From Vanessa cardui (Eukaryota; Arthropoda; Insecta; Lepidoptera; Nymphalidae), in assembly GCF_905220365.1 (NCBI RefSeq), contig NC_061123.1, positions 4,216,001 through 4,280,000 on the forward strand: a stretch of 64,000 bases of DNA. Direction: 5' to 3'. Shown here piece by piece: positions 1 through 14,146 of this stretch. The first letter of the stretch is position 1. Each line of letters starts with the position of its first letter. Made by a program: the position numbers and the translations under genes. The notes below the pieces were generated by a model. That model ran no database searches and was not told where the DNA came from. It was given only the letters and a program-made list of their open reading frames with translations.

Positions 1-1159
1 TTAAATAATATGTAATTATAATGATTCCATACAAAAACTATTCTATGAACAAGATCTTAACATGCTATCTTTTTTAGTATGGCTTACAAGGTGACAGAGA
101 ACCTGATCTGATTCAGCTACTAAGACTGACTTCAGATGTAAAAACTCTTTCACACTCGGAAGTTTAATACGAACTTATTTAAAAAAAAGGCAAAAAAGAG
201 TTTATATTAAAAAGAGTTTTTAATACGAATGTAGATAAAGTATATTCACATTATTGGCTGTGATATATAAATCGTATTAATTATGTCAGAGCATTTACGA
301 AACTAAGAAATAAATGTTTCATAACAGCGTTGAGATAATTATTTATCTCAGAAGATTGAGTCTCATCTTAAGTCTCTAGTTAAATAAGGTATGTTTGACG
401 ATTGGAAAGGTGTTCTGCCACTGGTTGCAATTATAGCGACAATATTGAAATTCGGTATAATTACTGGGTTGTATTTTTTACTTTGCATTTTTCTTGTTGA
501 CTCAGATTTTTATCAATATAACATTTTGAAATTGAGAAATGTTAATTAACTTATAATAGTGTAATATCTTATAAAGCGCATTTATTTAAATTTAAATATT
601 CGTTGTATATGCGAGATAGACTTTTTTTTAATTAATTTACAAGATAAATTTATTAATTGTTCGACAAAAGATACATTTCTTTTATCAGTTAAACTATTAG
701 GAAACTATGTTTAATTTGATTACATTAAAGACAATTCGTTTTTTTTTTTTAAATTCATAACATTTATTTATTGATAATTTAGTGTGGAAGGTACAGATAA
801 AATGTTATGATGTATGGAGATCAAATGTTCGATATAAAAGCGATGCAAAAAATGTTTATAGCTCTACCTGTTGCTAACTTCAGTGGACTTTCAATCTGTT
901 TTTGCGATCTTCCGACAGTGTCAACATAGACACCGAAATTCCATTAACACTTTTAATGTAACTAAACTGATTTTCGGCTTCGACTAAGAGGAAAGTTAAC
1001 TAACTTTAGACAAGATGATATATTTACTGAGTAATCCAGCACCGATATTATCATAATTGTGTTAGCAATGTACAGAAACAAAAGCGAGGCAAAATTATGT
1101 TTTATTCGTAATAAGCAGTCCTGACATCAGTGCCTTCGAATTAAATTAAAATATTCTTT

Positions 1160-1330
1160 ATCAAGTTGACGTTGTAAAAGAAATTTTGAGTCATGTTACA
1201 GTACAAAATGAAATGTATCCAACGGTTCGGAAAGTAGATTTTATCGAAATAAACCGGCCAGTAGTTACTCTTTGCCATTTTAATTGCAAAATGTATGTCA
1301 GTACAGTTCATTAAATTGAGTAACATTAAA
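1160..1330 (-). mobile_element. Degenerate LINE/SINE tail (type A)
   Basis: Retains GGTTCGGAAAGTAGATT and CCGGCCAGTAGTTACTCTTT at the spacing seen in the better copies. Older pieces also occur near 56940-57000 and 59180-59240. Confidence 0.5.
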
Positions 1331-4044
1331 TTTGTATATACACTGGCTGTAAATCAACGAGTATTATCTCCACGCTTTTTTTATTATCTGTACAATATTG
1401 TGTGGGATAATATGCTTTATTTATGAATGATTTGAATTTAACTATCCGTAAAGTCAAAAATTACTGACATCTGACAGTATGTGTAACAAATATGAAATAT
1501 TCCTTAGTTTTCCAATATACCACCTTACCCTAACTTCTAACGGGCCTAACCTCACTAAGGAGGTATGTCGGTTGTACCTGTAATTATTTTGGCTCTGATA
1601 CCCTTCAAATATACCGGCATTAAGTAGCTTCGTTTAGAGGTGGAACAACTGCTTAGTAAGTAGCATCACTAAGTAGCAGAAGGTAATCTTTATATACATG
1701 ATAAAACTCCACCAGAACTTATTTTCCATTGACTAGAAAGTTTTGGGATATATCTCACCCATTGTTTAGCTGTGACTTGATTTTCCTCTATACGTCACTA
1801 TTAATACATATGTATTAAATTTATCACTTATTTTTTCGATTAACGAACAATATGAAAAAGTTTATAAATATAACATTTTCTTTTTTCATAGTGTAAAAGT
1901 AGTTTTTCAGTAGTCGGGTTTTAGTTTATGTACTTACATTTTATTTGATTATTCCATGTTGCTCTATATAAAAGGTATTTCACCGAGAACATGGACTGAA
2001 AATTGCGATGTTTAGGCATCGGTTATTACGTGATACGGTTCACGAGACGCTAGAATATCGAAATATTCCCACAACACGTGAATCGTAAAAATTGGCAATA
2101 CTGGGGATCAGTGATGCGAATAAGCAATATCGATAAGGTAAGGAGATACTCGTATGTATATTTACTGAACGAAGTACATACTATATTTATTTTATATTAT
2201 TTATTAATTATTTTTATTTTTAAATCGAATTATCGACAGGTCTAAGGAGTAGATACGATTTTCACGCATGCCGTGACGTGAAACGGCATAACGGTCTCCT
2301 ACTCCCTCTTTACTCACTCTACCCCCACACGTATACACGTATACTATTTACTTCGTTGCTACATATTATTCCAATTATCAGAAAGACAAATTTATTTTAT
2401 CAATCTATGTTTTTTTATCTCGATGTATCGCACCTTTTTTGTGTTAACCTCAGTCGTTAGCCTGAAGTTTAATCATACAAACGGGCTGAACTGAACTAGG
2501 CGGTACGATTTTCGTATTGAGGAGTGACGGTCTAATTGGATGAGGTCAAATCCATCGCAGTCACGATTTTACGAACTATTCAACAGGTGCTTAAATTGAC
2601 AGATTTTTGCATGTTCATTAAAATATATTTGGGAAATCTAATTTTTTTTTAAATGTTGCTGTGTTTATGGACCATATCTGTTGTGAAAAGTTGGGTCTCC
2701 GCTTGTCACTTTTTATGTGATCAAGGTGGAAATACTCACTTTAAATATAAATAGTTGCACTTTTCAATCAACATGTCAAATTAAATAAATAAATAATAAA
2801 AAAAACGTGGATTCTAGAATAAGGATTGTCACTTATTTACATTAGACCGATAGATAGAAACGAACGATAATACCTCCGTAATTCAATTAAGCATAATTTT
2901 TTAACCAACTAATCAGTATAATTATTATCTAATTGATAATATGGTAATAGCAACTGACCACAGACTATATACAAATGTACTGTTGTGTAATGTATGTAAT
3001 TAAATTGATTAAATAATGCAAAGTGTGATTGGTAATTATGTAGAAGTTTCAAAGAGAGTAATAAATACTTTATTTTTTTTTAAATGTCTAGGGGCTACTT
3101 TACTTAAGTATTTTAATAAATAATTAAATTGGAAAAAGAATACCTTGTTTTTTTTTCAGTTCTCGTTATAAAGCAGGTATATCTATTATTATAATTTTCG
3201 CAGTGATAGTAGTGCGTATTATTATGTATCCAAGAAACTCAAAATAAATTATTTAACTAACAATATTTTGTTAATGTGTTTCTATTGAGTTTTGTTTTGA
3301 TTATTTAAAATAAAACAAACCATTAAAACACAGAAACAACACTTTGCAAATCATATCAAGATTAATTTTCATAAGATATAAATTGGACTAAAAAATCCTC
3401 GCTCAATAATAAACAACCGAAATAATAAATGACACTAATTAACAAAATGGTCTTGAATATTTAATAAGTAGTGCAGTGCAGAATACTTTACAGCTAAAAG
3501 CAGGTACACGTCAATTAAAAAAAAGTAATTATATACATCACAATTATTAACAATAACATATAAATAAATAGGAATGTAGAGAGCTTGGTAACAAGTGACA
3601 TTTTAATTTATATTTATATTATAATTGTTTTAAATTAAAATAATAACATAGCAGCAAGTTCTGTTACAGTTCTCCGCGGTTAAAATAATTAGTTGACAGC
3701 AGGATAAATATTATGAGTACAAGTAATGACATAATGAGTGCCTTAACCAGGCATTACAGGACGCCATGTCTGAAAGCGATAATAATTTACAAAGTATAAC
3801 TTCTTTAAAATCACGAATATTATAAGTAAGAGTACCAAGGTCTTGTCAATTAATTATTTACTATACTTGACTCAAGATAGATTTCAATTTTAAAGTTTAC
3901 ACGAAGCAGAATATTTGGTACCTTTTTGTTTATTTCAATTAAAAAAAAATAGTGTCATGTTAATAATGTTAATATTTATGAAAAATAAGTGCTCGTAAGT
4001 CGTTATATGAAATTATCGATATTTGAAAAGTATAATTATAAATG

Positions 4045-4065
4045 CAACAACAACAACAACAACAA
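4045..4065. repeat. (CAA)7 microsatellite
   Basis: Seven perfect CAA units in AT-rich intronic DNA. Confidence 0.95.
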
Positions 4066-4489
4066 ATGCAATTTTTGAATAATGTTTAATTAATTTATAG
4101 TTGTATCTGTAACTAAAATATAAATCATATAAAAACATGTCGTAAAAAAACGAAGTATCCCAATCCCTTATTTCATCCTGCGTATATTTTACAAAAGAAA
4201 ATAATACCAGAAAATAAAGTTCATATTAAACAAGCCGCCATAAGTAACCATTCTTTAGGTTTGAAAATTAAAAATTGATACACATATTTCCTTATTACAT
4301 TGTCAGGTGATTATTTTTATTTTTTATTGTAAAAAAAAACGAAACATAAGCAATTAAAAATATGTATTTTATATAGTTATTTTGAAAATAATATTGCATT
4401 ATAGATCCATTTTTTGTACCAATGAAAGATCAAACTTAGATTGTCAGTGACAATGCAAATTCTATAAAACTTTACATCATCTTTATTTT

Positions 4490-4780
4490 TATTTTTATAG
4501 TGTAAGCGGACGAGCATATGGGCCAACTGATGGTAAGTGGTCACCATCACCCATAGACAATGACGCTGTAAGAAACATTAACTTTTCCTTACTTCGTCAA
4601 CGTGCCACCGACCTTGGGAACTAAGATGTTATGTCCCTTGTTCCTGTAGTTACATTGGCCCATTCACCCTTCAAACCGGAAAACAACAATACTGAGTACT
4701 GTTGTTTGGCGGTAGAAAAACTGATGAGTGGGTGGTACCTACCCAGACGGGCTTGCACAAATCCCTACCATCAAGTAGAT
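4490..4780 (+). mobile_element. SINE-like family 2, near full length
   Basis: From GCGGACGAGCATATGGGCCA through ACTAAGATGTTATGTCCC and GGTACCTACCCAGACGGGC. The same order of blocks occurs at 16468, 42200, 48617 and 55621. The 67-codon frame inside is not a gene. Confidence 0.8.
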
Positions 4781-5364
4781 GTTAAGAGTAAAATTTTTGA
4801 CTTCATAGATAAATATTTCACAGAACCAAAGTGATAATGAAATACCATTTCATTAACTATCTGCTAGAAACGCTGCACGTGTCTCAATTAATATAACAAA
4901 GCCAACGTGATAATATGAGCTTACAACTTGTACTGACGTAAATACATTACAGGTCGCGTTATTCGGTTACTAAACTATTCTTAGGGTTAACCCGAAATGC
5001 GAAAGTTACGTCGCAGTCGTAATTATATCATAGTGCAAGTCGAGATTTTAAATTCGTTAATTATGATCTTGTATAAATTTGACTTGATTTAAATCGTGAA
5101 AGTACAACGCGGTATGATTTTGCAGTCTTGTTACCGTTTTGTGATAAAGTCCAAGAAATACTTATGATTTGAAATATGCTTTAGAACAAAATTTCAAGGT
5201 AAACCGTAATTTGTGTATTTTTTGTAAGTTGCCGTTAATTTTATGTTAATATATTAATAACACTATTGACACAAAATTACGCTTCTGTTTATGCGTCAAG
5301 TTGATTGCATCCTTTTTTTAATACACCGACTTTCTCTGCAATATTTTTAAGAAAATCTATAAAT

Positions 5365-5640
5365 ATAATAAAATCGGAGTGTCTGTTTGCAATATTAATA
5401 TAACAGCTTTTTAATAAATGCAGTATATGTGTACACGGTACATATACCAACAAATATAGTGATTTTTTTACAATTTTTGTCTGTCTGTTTTTGTTTGTAT
5501 GTTCCGTCTAATCTCTGGAACTGCTAGACCGATTTTGAGAGTACTTTCATTGGTGGTGTAAGGAGTAACATAAGCTACAACAATAACTTTTTTGTTATAG
5601 TCCAAGTTATTCCTTATAATAGCTATAAATAAAAGTATGA
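5365..5640 (+). mobile_element. Non-autonomous dispersed element (GTGTCTGTTTG family)
   Basis: AAATCGGAGTGTCTGTTTGC, then TTTGTCTGTCTGTTTTTG, GTTCCGTCTAATCTCTGGAA and ACCGATTTTGA. The order of blocks is shared with 8125, 11395, 26010 (reverse) and 26728. Possibly Helitron- or MITE-derived. Confidence 0.65.
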
Positions 5641-5758
5641 TTTTTTGTCATTACGTTAAGAAATTTATAATTGTTCTAGAATTTTATATTTGGAACCTAC
5701 ACGCAATTACTGCATAATTGTTATTTATTTACACAGCTATAGTAAAAGTAAGACTCAC

Positions 5759-5885
5759 CAGCAATAGCCAGTGTAACTTGGAACACTCCGTATACCACTG
5801 TCACGGCGCCGGTGCCCACGCCCAACTCGTCGAGAAAGTCATTGTATATAAACCCAAAGACCGGTTGGTGGGCTGTACCGGCGAT
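5759..5885 (-). CDS. Gene A exon 2 (TM1-TM2); gene continues beyond the left edge
   Basis: 127 nt, phase 0 to 1, between a TTTCAG acceptor and a GTGAGT donor. Length and phases are the same as gene B exon 2. The translation contains FIYNDFLDELGVGTG, matching the family pattern F-x-x-F-x-x-E-L-G at the TM1-TM2 loop, then hydrophobic TM2. Joined to exon 1 it gives 82 residues plus one split codon. I found no exon 3 between 1 and 5758, so the gene should continue to the left of the window. Confidence 0.85.
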
Positions 5886-8124
5886 CTGAAACAATGAGTT
5901 TTAAATGTCAATTATAAAATCATAAATAATCTCTTTTTATAATCTGTTGTCATTTATAAAGAAATAAAAGTCACAGTAATAAGTTACAAATATTGTCATT
6001 CGCTAAAGTCAAGGTCATCTTGATTATAAAATCAATGAGAAGAATTCTAGTGAATTATACATATTGATAGAATTAAAAGTTTGAACATATTTTTGTTCGT
6101 TTTCTTAACATTTCAAAATATGTATATTATTTTCTAGTTTAAGCTTACATTCATGAAATAATATCGTTAGATATATGAAGGTTTCCTGACGACGTTTTCC
6201 ATCACCTCATCTCATAATCTCAGATCTCGGCCATGTCAGCTCAGTAGTAACATAGACAGTTCTTTAATCTTTGACTAATTATTGTGTTTAATTGAAAAAA
6301 AATGCCTTAACATAATAATAATTATGTTACTTATTTCTTCGTGTTATGATCATTATTTTAGTAATTTTACAGAACGTTCATTGTTCGTTGATTTTTCATT
6401 TTATATCACACATAAAAAATACATAACCAATAATATTCAAAATAATAGTATTATAACATTAATATGATTACTTAATATCATAAATTGACCTGACCTAGAT
6501 TAATTTGTCACTCATATAGAGTTTGTATAATATGTAACATCGCCTTTTCATAACATTATATCAATAAAAAAATATATATCGCTCGATATATTGATTTCAA
6601 TTCGATATACATCATTCATTTGGTCGCGTAAATCGGCAGTAATCGGTTTTATTTTCATTTCATTGCATTTTCAGATGCTACATCTAATTTGTGTCCTACT
6701 ATAACTTTCATGTGTACTGTCAAGTTACATAAATCCGAATACTAATATTTAATGAGCAAAACTGTGGTTATTTATTTCTTTATTGCGCATTCACATCTTA
6801 TATACCTAATTGATCATTATTAAATTACACTTGTACATTGTCATGCGTACAGAAAAGCCTCAGAATGCATAACAACGCGCTTTTCCCCATCTACTGCGTT
6901 TGGTTATAAATTTCGTAAACTCAAATTTTAGGTCATCGTAATAAATTTTTATCGTCATTAAAAACAAGTTGGAACGGAAAAAAATATTTTTGTTTACTGA
7001 ATGGATAAGTTGTTTTCTTGCAACTAATTAAATAAAAACTTCCGTAATCACGGCTTAATCTTAATCATATTCAAAAAGTTTCCGTTTAGACGCGTTTTCA
7101 TTGACACCGTTAGCTTAGGTTAGATAGAAAGCTTTTTGTTTACGTTCTAGTTTTTTCGATCCATAACATCCTTATTTCACGATATTAGATAACGATTCGT
7201 CTAATTTAAAAGCAATTTTTTATTATAAAAATCTGCCACCTTTAATGTTATGAATAAGTGTTAGCTGTTACTTTTTTTAATTATAACATATACGGTTTCA
7301 CTTTCAAAAAATTTACAACAAAATGTCAATTCTTTTAATGAAATATCTCTTAAATGCAAAGCAGTAGGTTATAATTTTAGTAGGTAATTTTGTTTTATCT
7401 ATACTAATATTAAAATAATAAAAATATCGCTGTGTTACCTCGAGCTTAAACCACTAAACCAATTTAGATAAAATTTATTATGAAGGTAGTTTGACTCTCA
7501 GAGAAGGGTACAACTTAGTTTGATTTACCCGTCAAGGGGGGGGGGATATGAAGGCTGGTTTGAGTGTAAGTAGTATTTTATAAAATTGAATATAATAAAA
7601 TATAGTATATCTATATATTCAAAATGTACATATAAATAATTTCCCGAAACTAGATAATAAAAATCTAATTATGTATCTTGTAACTCGTAACAGTAATTAA
7701 ATTAAATCATTTTCGTTCTAACGTCAAGACTTTTTTAAGTTTTCTGACGCTGATTAATTATAGTCCAATAATAAAATAATAAAACTTTTTATGATATAAT
7801 TATGAATTATATTTTAACAAGCGCTGTACTAGACTACCCTTTTTTATTTTATTTGTGTAATTATATAGCCAAAACGTAAAAGCAATAGAAACTTACGATT
7901 TTTTTATTCCAACGATAAACTATTTATTATTACATTTCCTGGGGGGTGAAATGCAGTTTATTTATTTATTTTGTGCACTTAGGTTTCGGTAATATAAGTA
8001 AGAGATTAAACACACTTACGCTAAAAGATTATACGAAAAGAACCGGCGATAACGACGTAACAAACTATGCTTATAAAGCTGTGACCATACTTGTGTGTCG
8101 TACGTATACGTACTGCAAATCTAT

Positions 8125-8400
8125 ACACATAACAAAATTAGAGTGTCTGTTTGTCATATTAAAATAGCCCTTTTTTACTCAATACGTATGAATGTATACA
8201 CGGCACTTATACCAAAATAATATTTTTTTCAACTTTTGTCTGTCTGTTTGTTCTAGCTAATCTCTGGATCGACTGGACCGATTCTGACGGAACTTTCACT
8301 GGAAGACTAATGTAATCAGAAGTAACTAAGGCTACAACAACAACTCTTTTTTTAAATTCCAACGTCCACGAAGTCGCATGCTAATAATAACTATAATTAA
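8125..8400 (+). mobile_element. Non-autonomous dispersed element (GTGTCTGTTTG family)
   Basis: Good copy: AAATTAGAGTGTCTGTTTGT, then TCTGGATCGACTGGACCGAT and TTCCAACGTCCACGAAGTCG. Confidence 0.7.
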
Positions 8401-11394
8401 ATCAAGTGGAATTAAAACATTACATATTAAAACTTGTTACTACAGAGCGAATAGCTTTAGAGAAAGGTATTAAGCAATGACAGTTCTAGAAGTCGGTGTT
8501 ATTTATATATATATGTATGTAAATAAATGAAGTATAAAATATAAATGTTTACGGAATGTAATGTAAAAATATATATATGTTTTTTGAAATACGAAAAAAC
8601 ACCGCTGTATGGTTTAATGTCGATTAAATTTAAAAATTGTTTTGTACATTATGTATAAAACATATTTTTGAAATCCTCATCTTGTTTATTATTATTTACG
8701 GAAATCAATTAAAACTATATGTATTTTTAAAATTCCTTTCACATTCAAAAATACCATTATATTTGTATATGCGTACCTATATTTATTAACATAGTTGAAA
8801 TGAATTAAATTAAAATCAGAAGCCAAGTGCACCTTATCATACTATAACTACCGGTAAAAAGGTCATAACTCCTTACTTCCATACTTTGGTGGGACTTTAT
8901 TGTAAGGCTATGTTAATATATGTTTATTTATTTATCAAAACTATATACATATCCTTACAGGACGTGGTTATCCTAATTCGATAATATAGCACGTTAAAGA
9001 ACAATATTTCAAATCAGTTCAAATCATTATATAGGATATAGTCCTGATGATTATCAATGTGAGCTCACTCAGGCTATAACAAAACTTATCAACCCTGTCG
9101 GCTATCACGTTGAGGGTACGTAACTCAAATGGCTAAATACATCAGCATTATGGACTACACTAAAATTACATATATGTAATACTCATATCCGTCCCTTTCC
9201 TTAAAATAACCTACAAATAGCGAGGAAGCGAGAGGAAAGATATTGCTCATAAATTAAGAAAAAAAAAGAATTTGTGAACTAAAATATAAAACTTGACTTA
9301 AATAAATTAGATTGGTTTTTTTTGATACATATAATTAATAGTCTGTTCATATGGTTCAAATTACTTTGCCTTAGCAGGTGATGGACGAAACTCGGCTATT
9401 GTGTACGCGCTTTAACTCATTTTTTCTAAGACAACTGCCTTATAACACTGTGTGGTCTTACCAATAAACGTGTAGGTTTTGCAGTAAGCAGGGCGTGAAA
9501 AATTCGAATTAAACGCAGGAAATGGCCAGAATTTGAACTCAGAATTCTTTTAACCACTAGACCACCTATTCTTTATATAAATAGCACCTTACACATTTTA
9601 GGCAGGAAATGCTTTAAAGTTATGAAGACATTACTTGTTGTTAAACACACTCGTTGATATACAAAAAAAATCTGTGCTGTATTTGAATAGTGATATTTTT
9701 TTTTCGAATGTGAGTGAGATGTGGGTGAGATACACAACGAGCCTCTGTAAAGTGTTCCTTTGTTAAGTGTGTGTATTTAATAGCATTGTAGACTTGTTTG
9801 AAATTAATTAAATTATTTATTTTCAATGATAGCTTAATAACGCATTTTTATAATAATTCTTAGTAAACAATGCTTATTAAATTTTTGTCTCTTAGTTTGA
9901 CTACAAAGAGAATCATTCTCTACCATGGTACCATTCATGAATTTGTCAAGACGCCTAACATCTAAAAAAAGTAATCACTTATTCGATGATAATTAGTTAC
10001 TCTGTGATCGGTCGTTGCCCTGTCAGCCTTTCGGCCGCAATAAAAAACACTATCTCAAAAATGTGAAATGCTTTAGTACGCACTGGCTTGGTATGTAGAG
10101 ATTAATTTATGTCTTCGCTCTTGTCGCTTACTGCAATTGTACATATTAACATTTGTAACAGTAACTGTCGATTCATTAAAGACTTGATTACTTTTTTGCC
10201 TTGCCAATGTGTTAATTGAATTGAATGAATATGAAATCAACTTAAAATCAAAGTATCACGTGCCATGACGATTACTATAATAAATATAAGGCAAGTTATT
10301 CAACACAATATTATATAGATAATAAAAAACCGTAAATAATGTATTTAAAAAATTTTAGTAACTATCATGTTTATTGCTTGTTCTCAGTAGAATCTACATT
10401 TCAAACCGGTGCTAAAATAAATAAAGTTTTGTAAAATGAACGATTTAAAAGTGTTTTTTTTTTTTTGTGAAAGTTTGCGAACAAGACATTCGTAGATAAT
10501 ATCGAAATATCGAGCTCCACCGAATAAAAACAAAAAATATGGTAAATATTCCGTATTTAATAACTGTAATGATTAAAAAGTACTTCTCAAGCCTACATAA
10601 ATAAATAAAGTATATTTTGATTTGTTTTTACCATAAACATTACTCACAAGTTGCAACTAAACTAACTTAATGTACCTAGTGCATCTAATTACATCTACGT
10701 ATCTTATAATACTAGAATCATATATTCTAAGAATACTATATGATTGTAGTATTGTAGTATTGATTTCCAGCAACATTATATGTGATAATTGAGTGCTTTA
10801 TATCCTGGCAGGCTTACACAATACCCTTACCACATGTAAACATTATAATTTCCGTATCAACATTTATTGTATGAAAACTTAGCGAGTTTATCTTACATAA
10901 ATAAGTAGGATATCTTATTCTTAGATATATTGCTAAAACACCTTGCCTGTTAAGGTAATTGACCTACTATTTAATTTGGACGGACATTCATCTGGAGGTC
11001 TCGACCCTCACATTAAGAATCGTTTGCAGACTAATGTCTAATTATAGGCCAAAGGGCATTATCACAATAAAATTGATACAAAACTATAGCGAGCCATTAT
11101 ATAAATACGTACTTTAAATTGTATTTAATTACATTGTAATATTCATGCTAACATTATATGATACTCTATATTTACTCAGTGGTATAGTAATATGCATGAT
11201 AGGTTCCGTGGGTACCTCCACAAATTTATCATCAAATAGGTACAACAAATACGTATCACTGTTTCATTTTAGTTAGTATTATTTTTTCAAAATATAATGC
11301 ATAATTCATCATAATGTTATCAAGTCGTGTATTCGTATAGTTTGTAAAGGAAAACACAGAAAAATAAATAATGAAAAACTGTGATATTATCTTT

Positions 11395-11660
11395 ATATAC
11401 AATAAAATTTTGAGTGTTTGTTTGTACTATAAAAATTAGCACATTTTATATAAGCATTTGCAATAAGCATACATATACACGTTACATGTTTATATAAAAA
11501 TAACATGTTTGAAAATTTCTGTTTATCTATCCGTCTGTTTGTTCCAGCTTATCTACAATAATACTGAATTATTAAGTTATTGTTGAATGTGTGATCTGAA
11601 CAATATTTTTTTTTGTTAAATTGAAATGCACACGAAATCACGGGCTTATCTAGTTTAGTT
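11395..11660 (+). mobile_element. Non-autonomous dispersed element, diverged
   Basis: AAATTTTGAGTGTTTGTTTG and GTCTGTTTGTTCCAGCTTAT are kept; the middle is deleted; ends near CACACGAAATCACGGGC. Confidence 0.6.
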
Positions 11661-14026
11661 AAAATAATAATGAGGCTGATTCAATCCAACTACACGTCAT
11701 TATAATTTATTACATAATATATACATATAAAATCGTGCAAGGCTATTTCCAACGACTCTTAGTGGAAAATATGAATAACTACAAAATATGTTTGTGGCAT
11801 TATCTATTGAATAATTAATTAATATTTATTAGACAATAAAAATCTTAACAACATTTATTCAATTAGGCTCATCATACAAGTATGATATTATTATATTTCT
11901 AAAAGACGAATGGAAAGAATCATGTACATATTAATTTTGCATGTTAAAATCCGGACCATCATAAATGTTTTATGTGCCTAATTTACGTTTATAATAAAAT
12001 CAACTCTAACTCTTAAAATCTCTTTTAGAAGAGGCTTAGTATGTTAGAAGATAGTAATTATGGAATATACATTTTATTACGAAGAAACGACAGCGAATTG
12101 AGTAGAAATTTACAATTTAAATTTTATATAATACACGAAAATCAACAATTACATACTACGCTTTTTTAATGTTCATATTAATTTGCATTTTCTCTAAATA
12201 AATACATATATTTTCCTTTTCTTGGCATTAAAATCCGCGGGAGTTATGTTTTGCTTGATATATATTATGTTATGTTTATTTTTAATAAAATTGCAACAAG
12301 ATAAAATGTTGATCGATAAATCTAATGCAATATTATTTATTGATTTTGTTTCATCAATGACAAAGTACATTGTTTTTATTTTTATTCGACGTCAATAAGG
12401 ATTATAATTGTGGAATGCCCTGTTAAATCTATAATGTTTATTTTTATGAATCAAAAGTCGCTCTAAGGCGCAATACAGACAGGACGGTTTTTTTTAATCT
12501 ATACTTTTTGATTTTATCTAACTAAATAAAAAAGGTTACAAGTATATATAAAGCGTATTCCAGAAATGCAACCTGTTTCGAAGGTTTTCAGTTCATAATA
12601 TTATTATATAAGTTGTTTAACTTGTTTTAAATGTAGACAGTTGAAAGTATTATTTTGCCGTGTTGTTATTTTTGATGAAAAAGGGATTATTTATTATAAA
12701 ATAAAGCCTATTTGTCTATTGAATATGAAAAATATGATACGATTTCGTAAAGTACTGGTTTATAGATCATATATCAAGTAGGTACGTAAGTGGTAGCGCG
12801 ATTCGCATTACAATTTGATGACTCAGTGGTCAGACGATAGGCTTGGGGTTCGATTTCTGCTCATAGTACTAACATTATATTAAATATCATATGGCAAAAT
12901 TTGGATTTATTGATTTGTATGATGGGTTGGGATTTTTTGTTAAATAATAATAATAATAATTGAATAATGAAAAACTAGCCTAACTACTAAAATTTAATCG
13001 CCTTTATTTATTTTATAAGCAATAAAACCACGTGGTATTTCGTTTCGCTTATAACATATACTTTACTAAAACATAAATGAAAATTTTACATATTTTAACA
13101 ATTAAAATGCAAAGAGCTAATATCACTAGAACATATTTTATTATTATATATTAAACATGAGTATATATTTTTACATTATTGTACCTATGTTGCCCCTCTA
13201 TTAGCATATGTTAAAAAAACTTTCGATGTATGCATCAATACACGAATAAACACAAAAATAGTGGTTCAAATTTGAACCCAAGATTTTTACTCTAGACCAA
13301 CGAGTTTTTTACCTCTCAGCTCTACAAGATTGAGATTTAGATAAAACCCGTCGCCTTTGATCCCATGCTGCTTCGAATCCAAAGTAAAGTTCGTATCACA
13401 GTAAATCTTTTTTTCAATACAAAATACTTAAAACTTGTCTTGGTATTTTTTGCTGTATTACCTTTAGTTATTTATAAACACATTGTATTATATTTTTAAA
13501 TGAGGTTAAATTCTATGTGCATTCTATTTTTCGCTTACAAAGTATTATTACTCGATAGGATAAATTTTATGGATTCACAAAAATATATCATAATGACAAA
13601 GTACTACGGGTCAAAATGATATGTATTCAAAATATATACGTGATACAAAACGTGAATCTCTTGTTGTTAGGTAAATATGCAAAATTTAAGCATGTATAAA
13701 GATTTTGTTAATAAATTTTTAGATTATGAGATACAATTAATCATAAAGTAAAAATTCCTATTGAATTTGAAGATGTAATATTAAAACATACTGTTAAATA
13801 AAAAAGTAAATTTAATATTGTTTTTTTTATGTAATGAAATGTTTATTACATTGGTTATTTTAGAAATTATAAGATAAAAAAAATATTTATAAAAAAATCG
13901 CAACCGTAAAAAAATATATTTTTTTAATATTTAAATATCTAATAATCACAATTACTATTGATTTATGAATAAAACCAATAAAAATAGATATCATTATCAC
14001 TTGAAATAAAATATAAGATTACTTAC

Positions 14027-14146
14027 AAAAATGACGGAGAGACCAACGCAAACCGCATATCCCCAGCCGCCCTCGGGAGGCACCAGCTCATATTTCTTCT
14101 CGTCACTATCACAGCTTCCCAGGCTACTTTTACCTTGCGAACTCAT
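14027..14146 (-). CDS. Gene A exon 1: 5' coding exon of a second SLC16-like transporter
   Basis: ATG at 14146-14144 opens 40 codons ending at a GTAAGT donor in phase 0. The leader is Ser-rich and charged, and EKKYELVPPEGGWGY carries the family TM1 motif (EGGWGY, residues 25-30). Gene B starts with the same layout. Exon 1 and exon 2 are clearly GC-richer than gene B and use many C- or G-ending codons, against a very AT-rich background. Product: probable proton-linked or facilitative monocarboxylate-type transporter of the plasma membrane; substrate unknown. The next recognisable exon is 8.1 kb away at 5885. Confidence 0.87.

Larger units (their letters stand above)
1..5758 (-). other. Gene A intron 2 (partial), repeats only
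   Basis: No coding exon seen on either strand. Contents: a degenerate LINE-tail copy (about 1160-1330), a degenerate SINE fragment (about 1550-1680), a (CAA)7 run, a SINE at 4490-4780 and a dispersed repeat at 5365-5640. The rest is AT-rich sequence without features I can name. That it is intronic is inferred from gene A running off the left edge. Confidence 0.6.
5886..14026 (-). other. Gene A intron 1 (8.1 kb)
   Basis: Bounded by the exon 1 donor GTAAGT and the exon 2 acceptor TTTCAG. It holds dispersed repeats at 8125-8400 and 11395-11660, a shorter related piece near 7404-7560 with a run of ten G, and tRNA-like SINE heads near 9510-9570 and 12810-12860. Otherwise AT-rich with no exon-like reading frame. 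Confidence 0.6.

Noticed and set aside
391..549. Plus-strand 52-codon frame with a hydrophobic stretch
   Set aside because: Short, no family resemblance, lies in what should be gene A intron 2. AT-rich DNA often yields hydrophobic chance frames.
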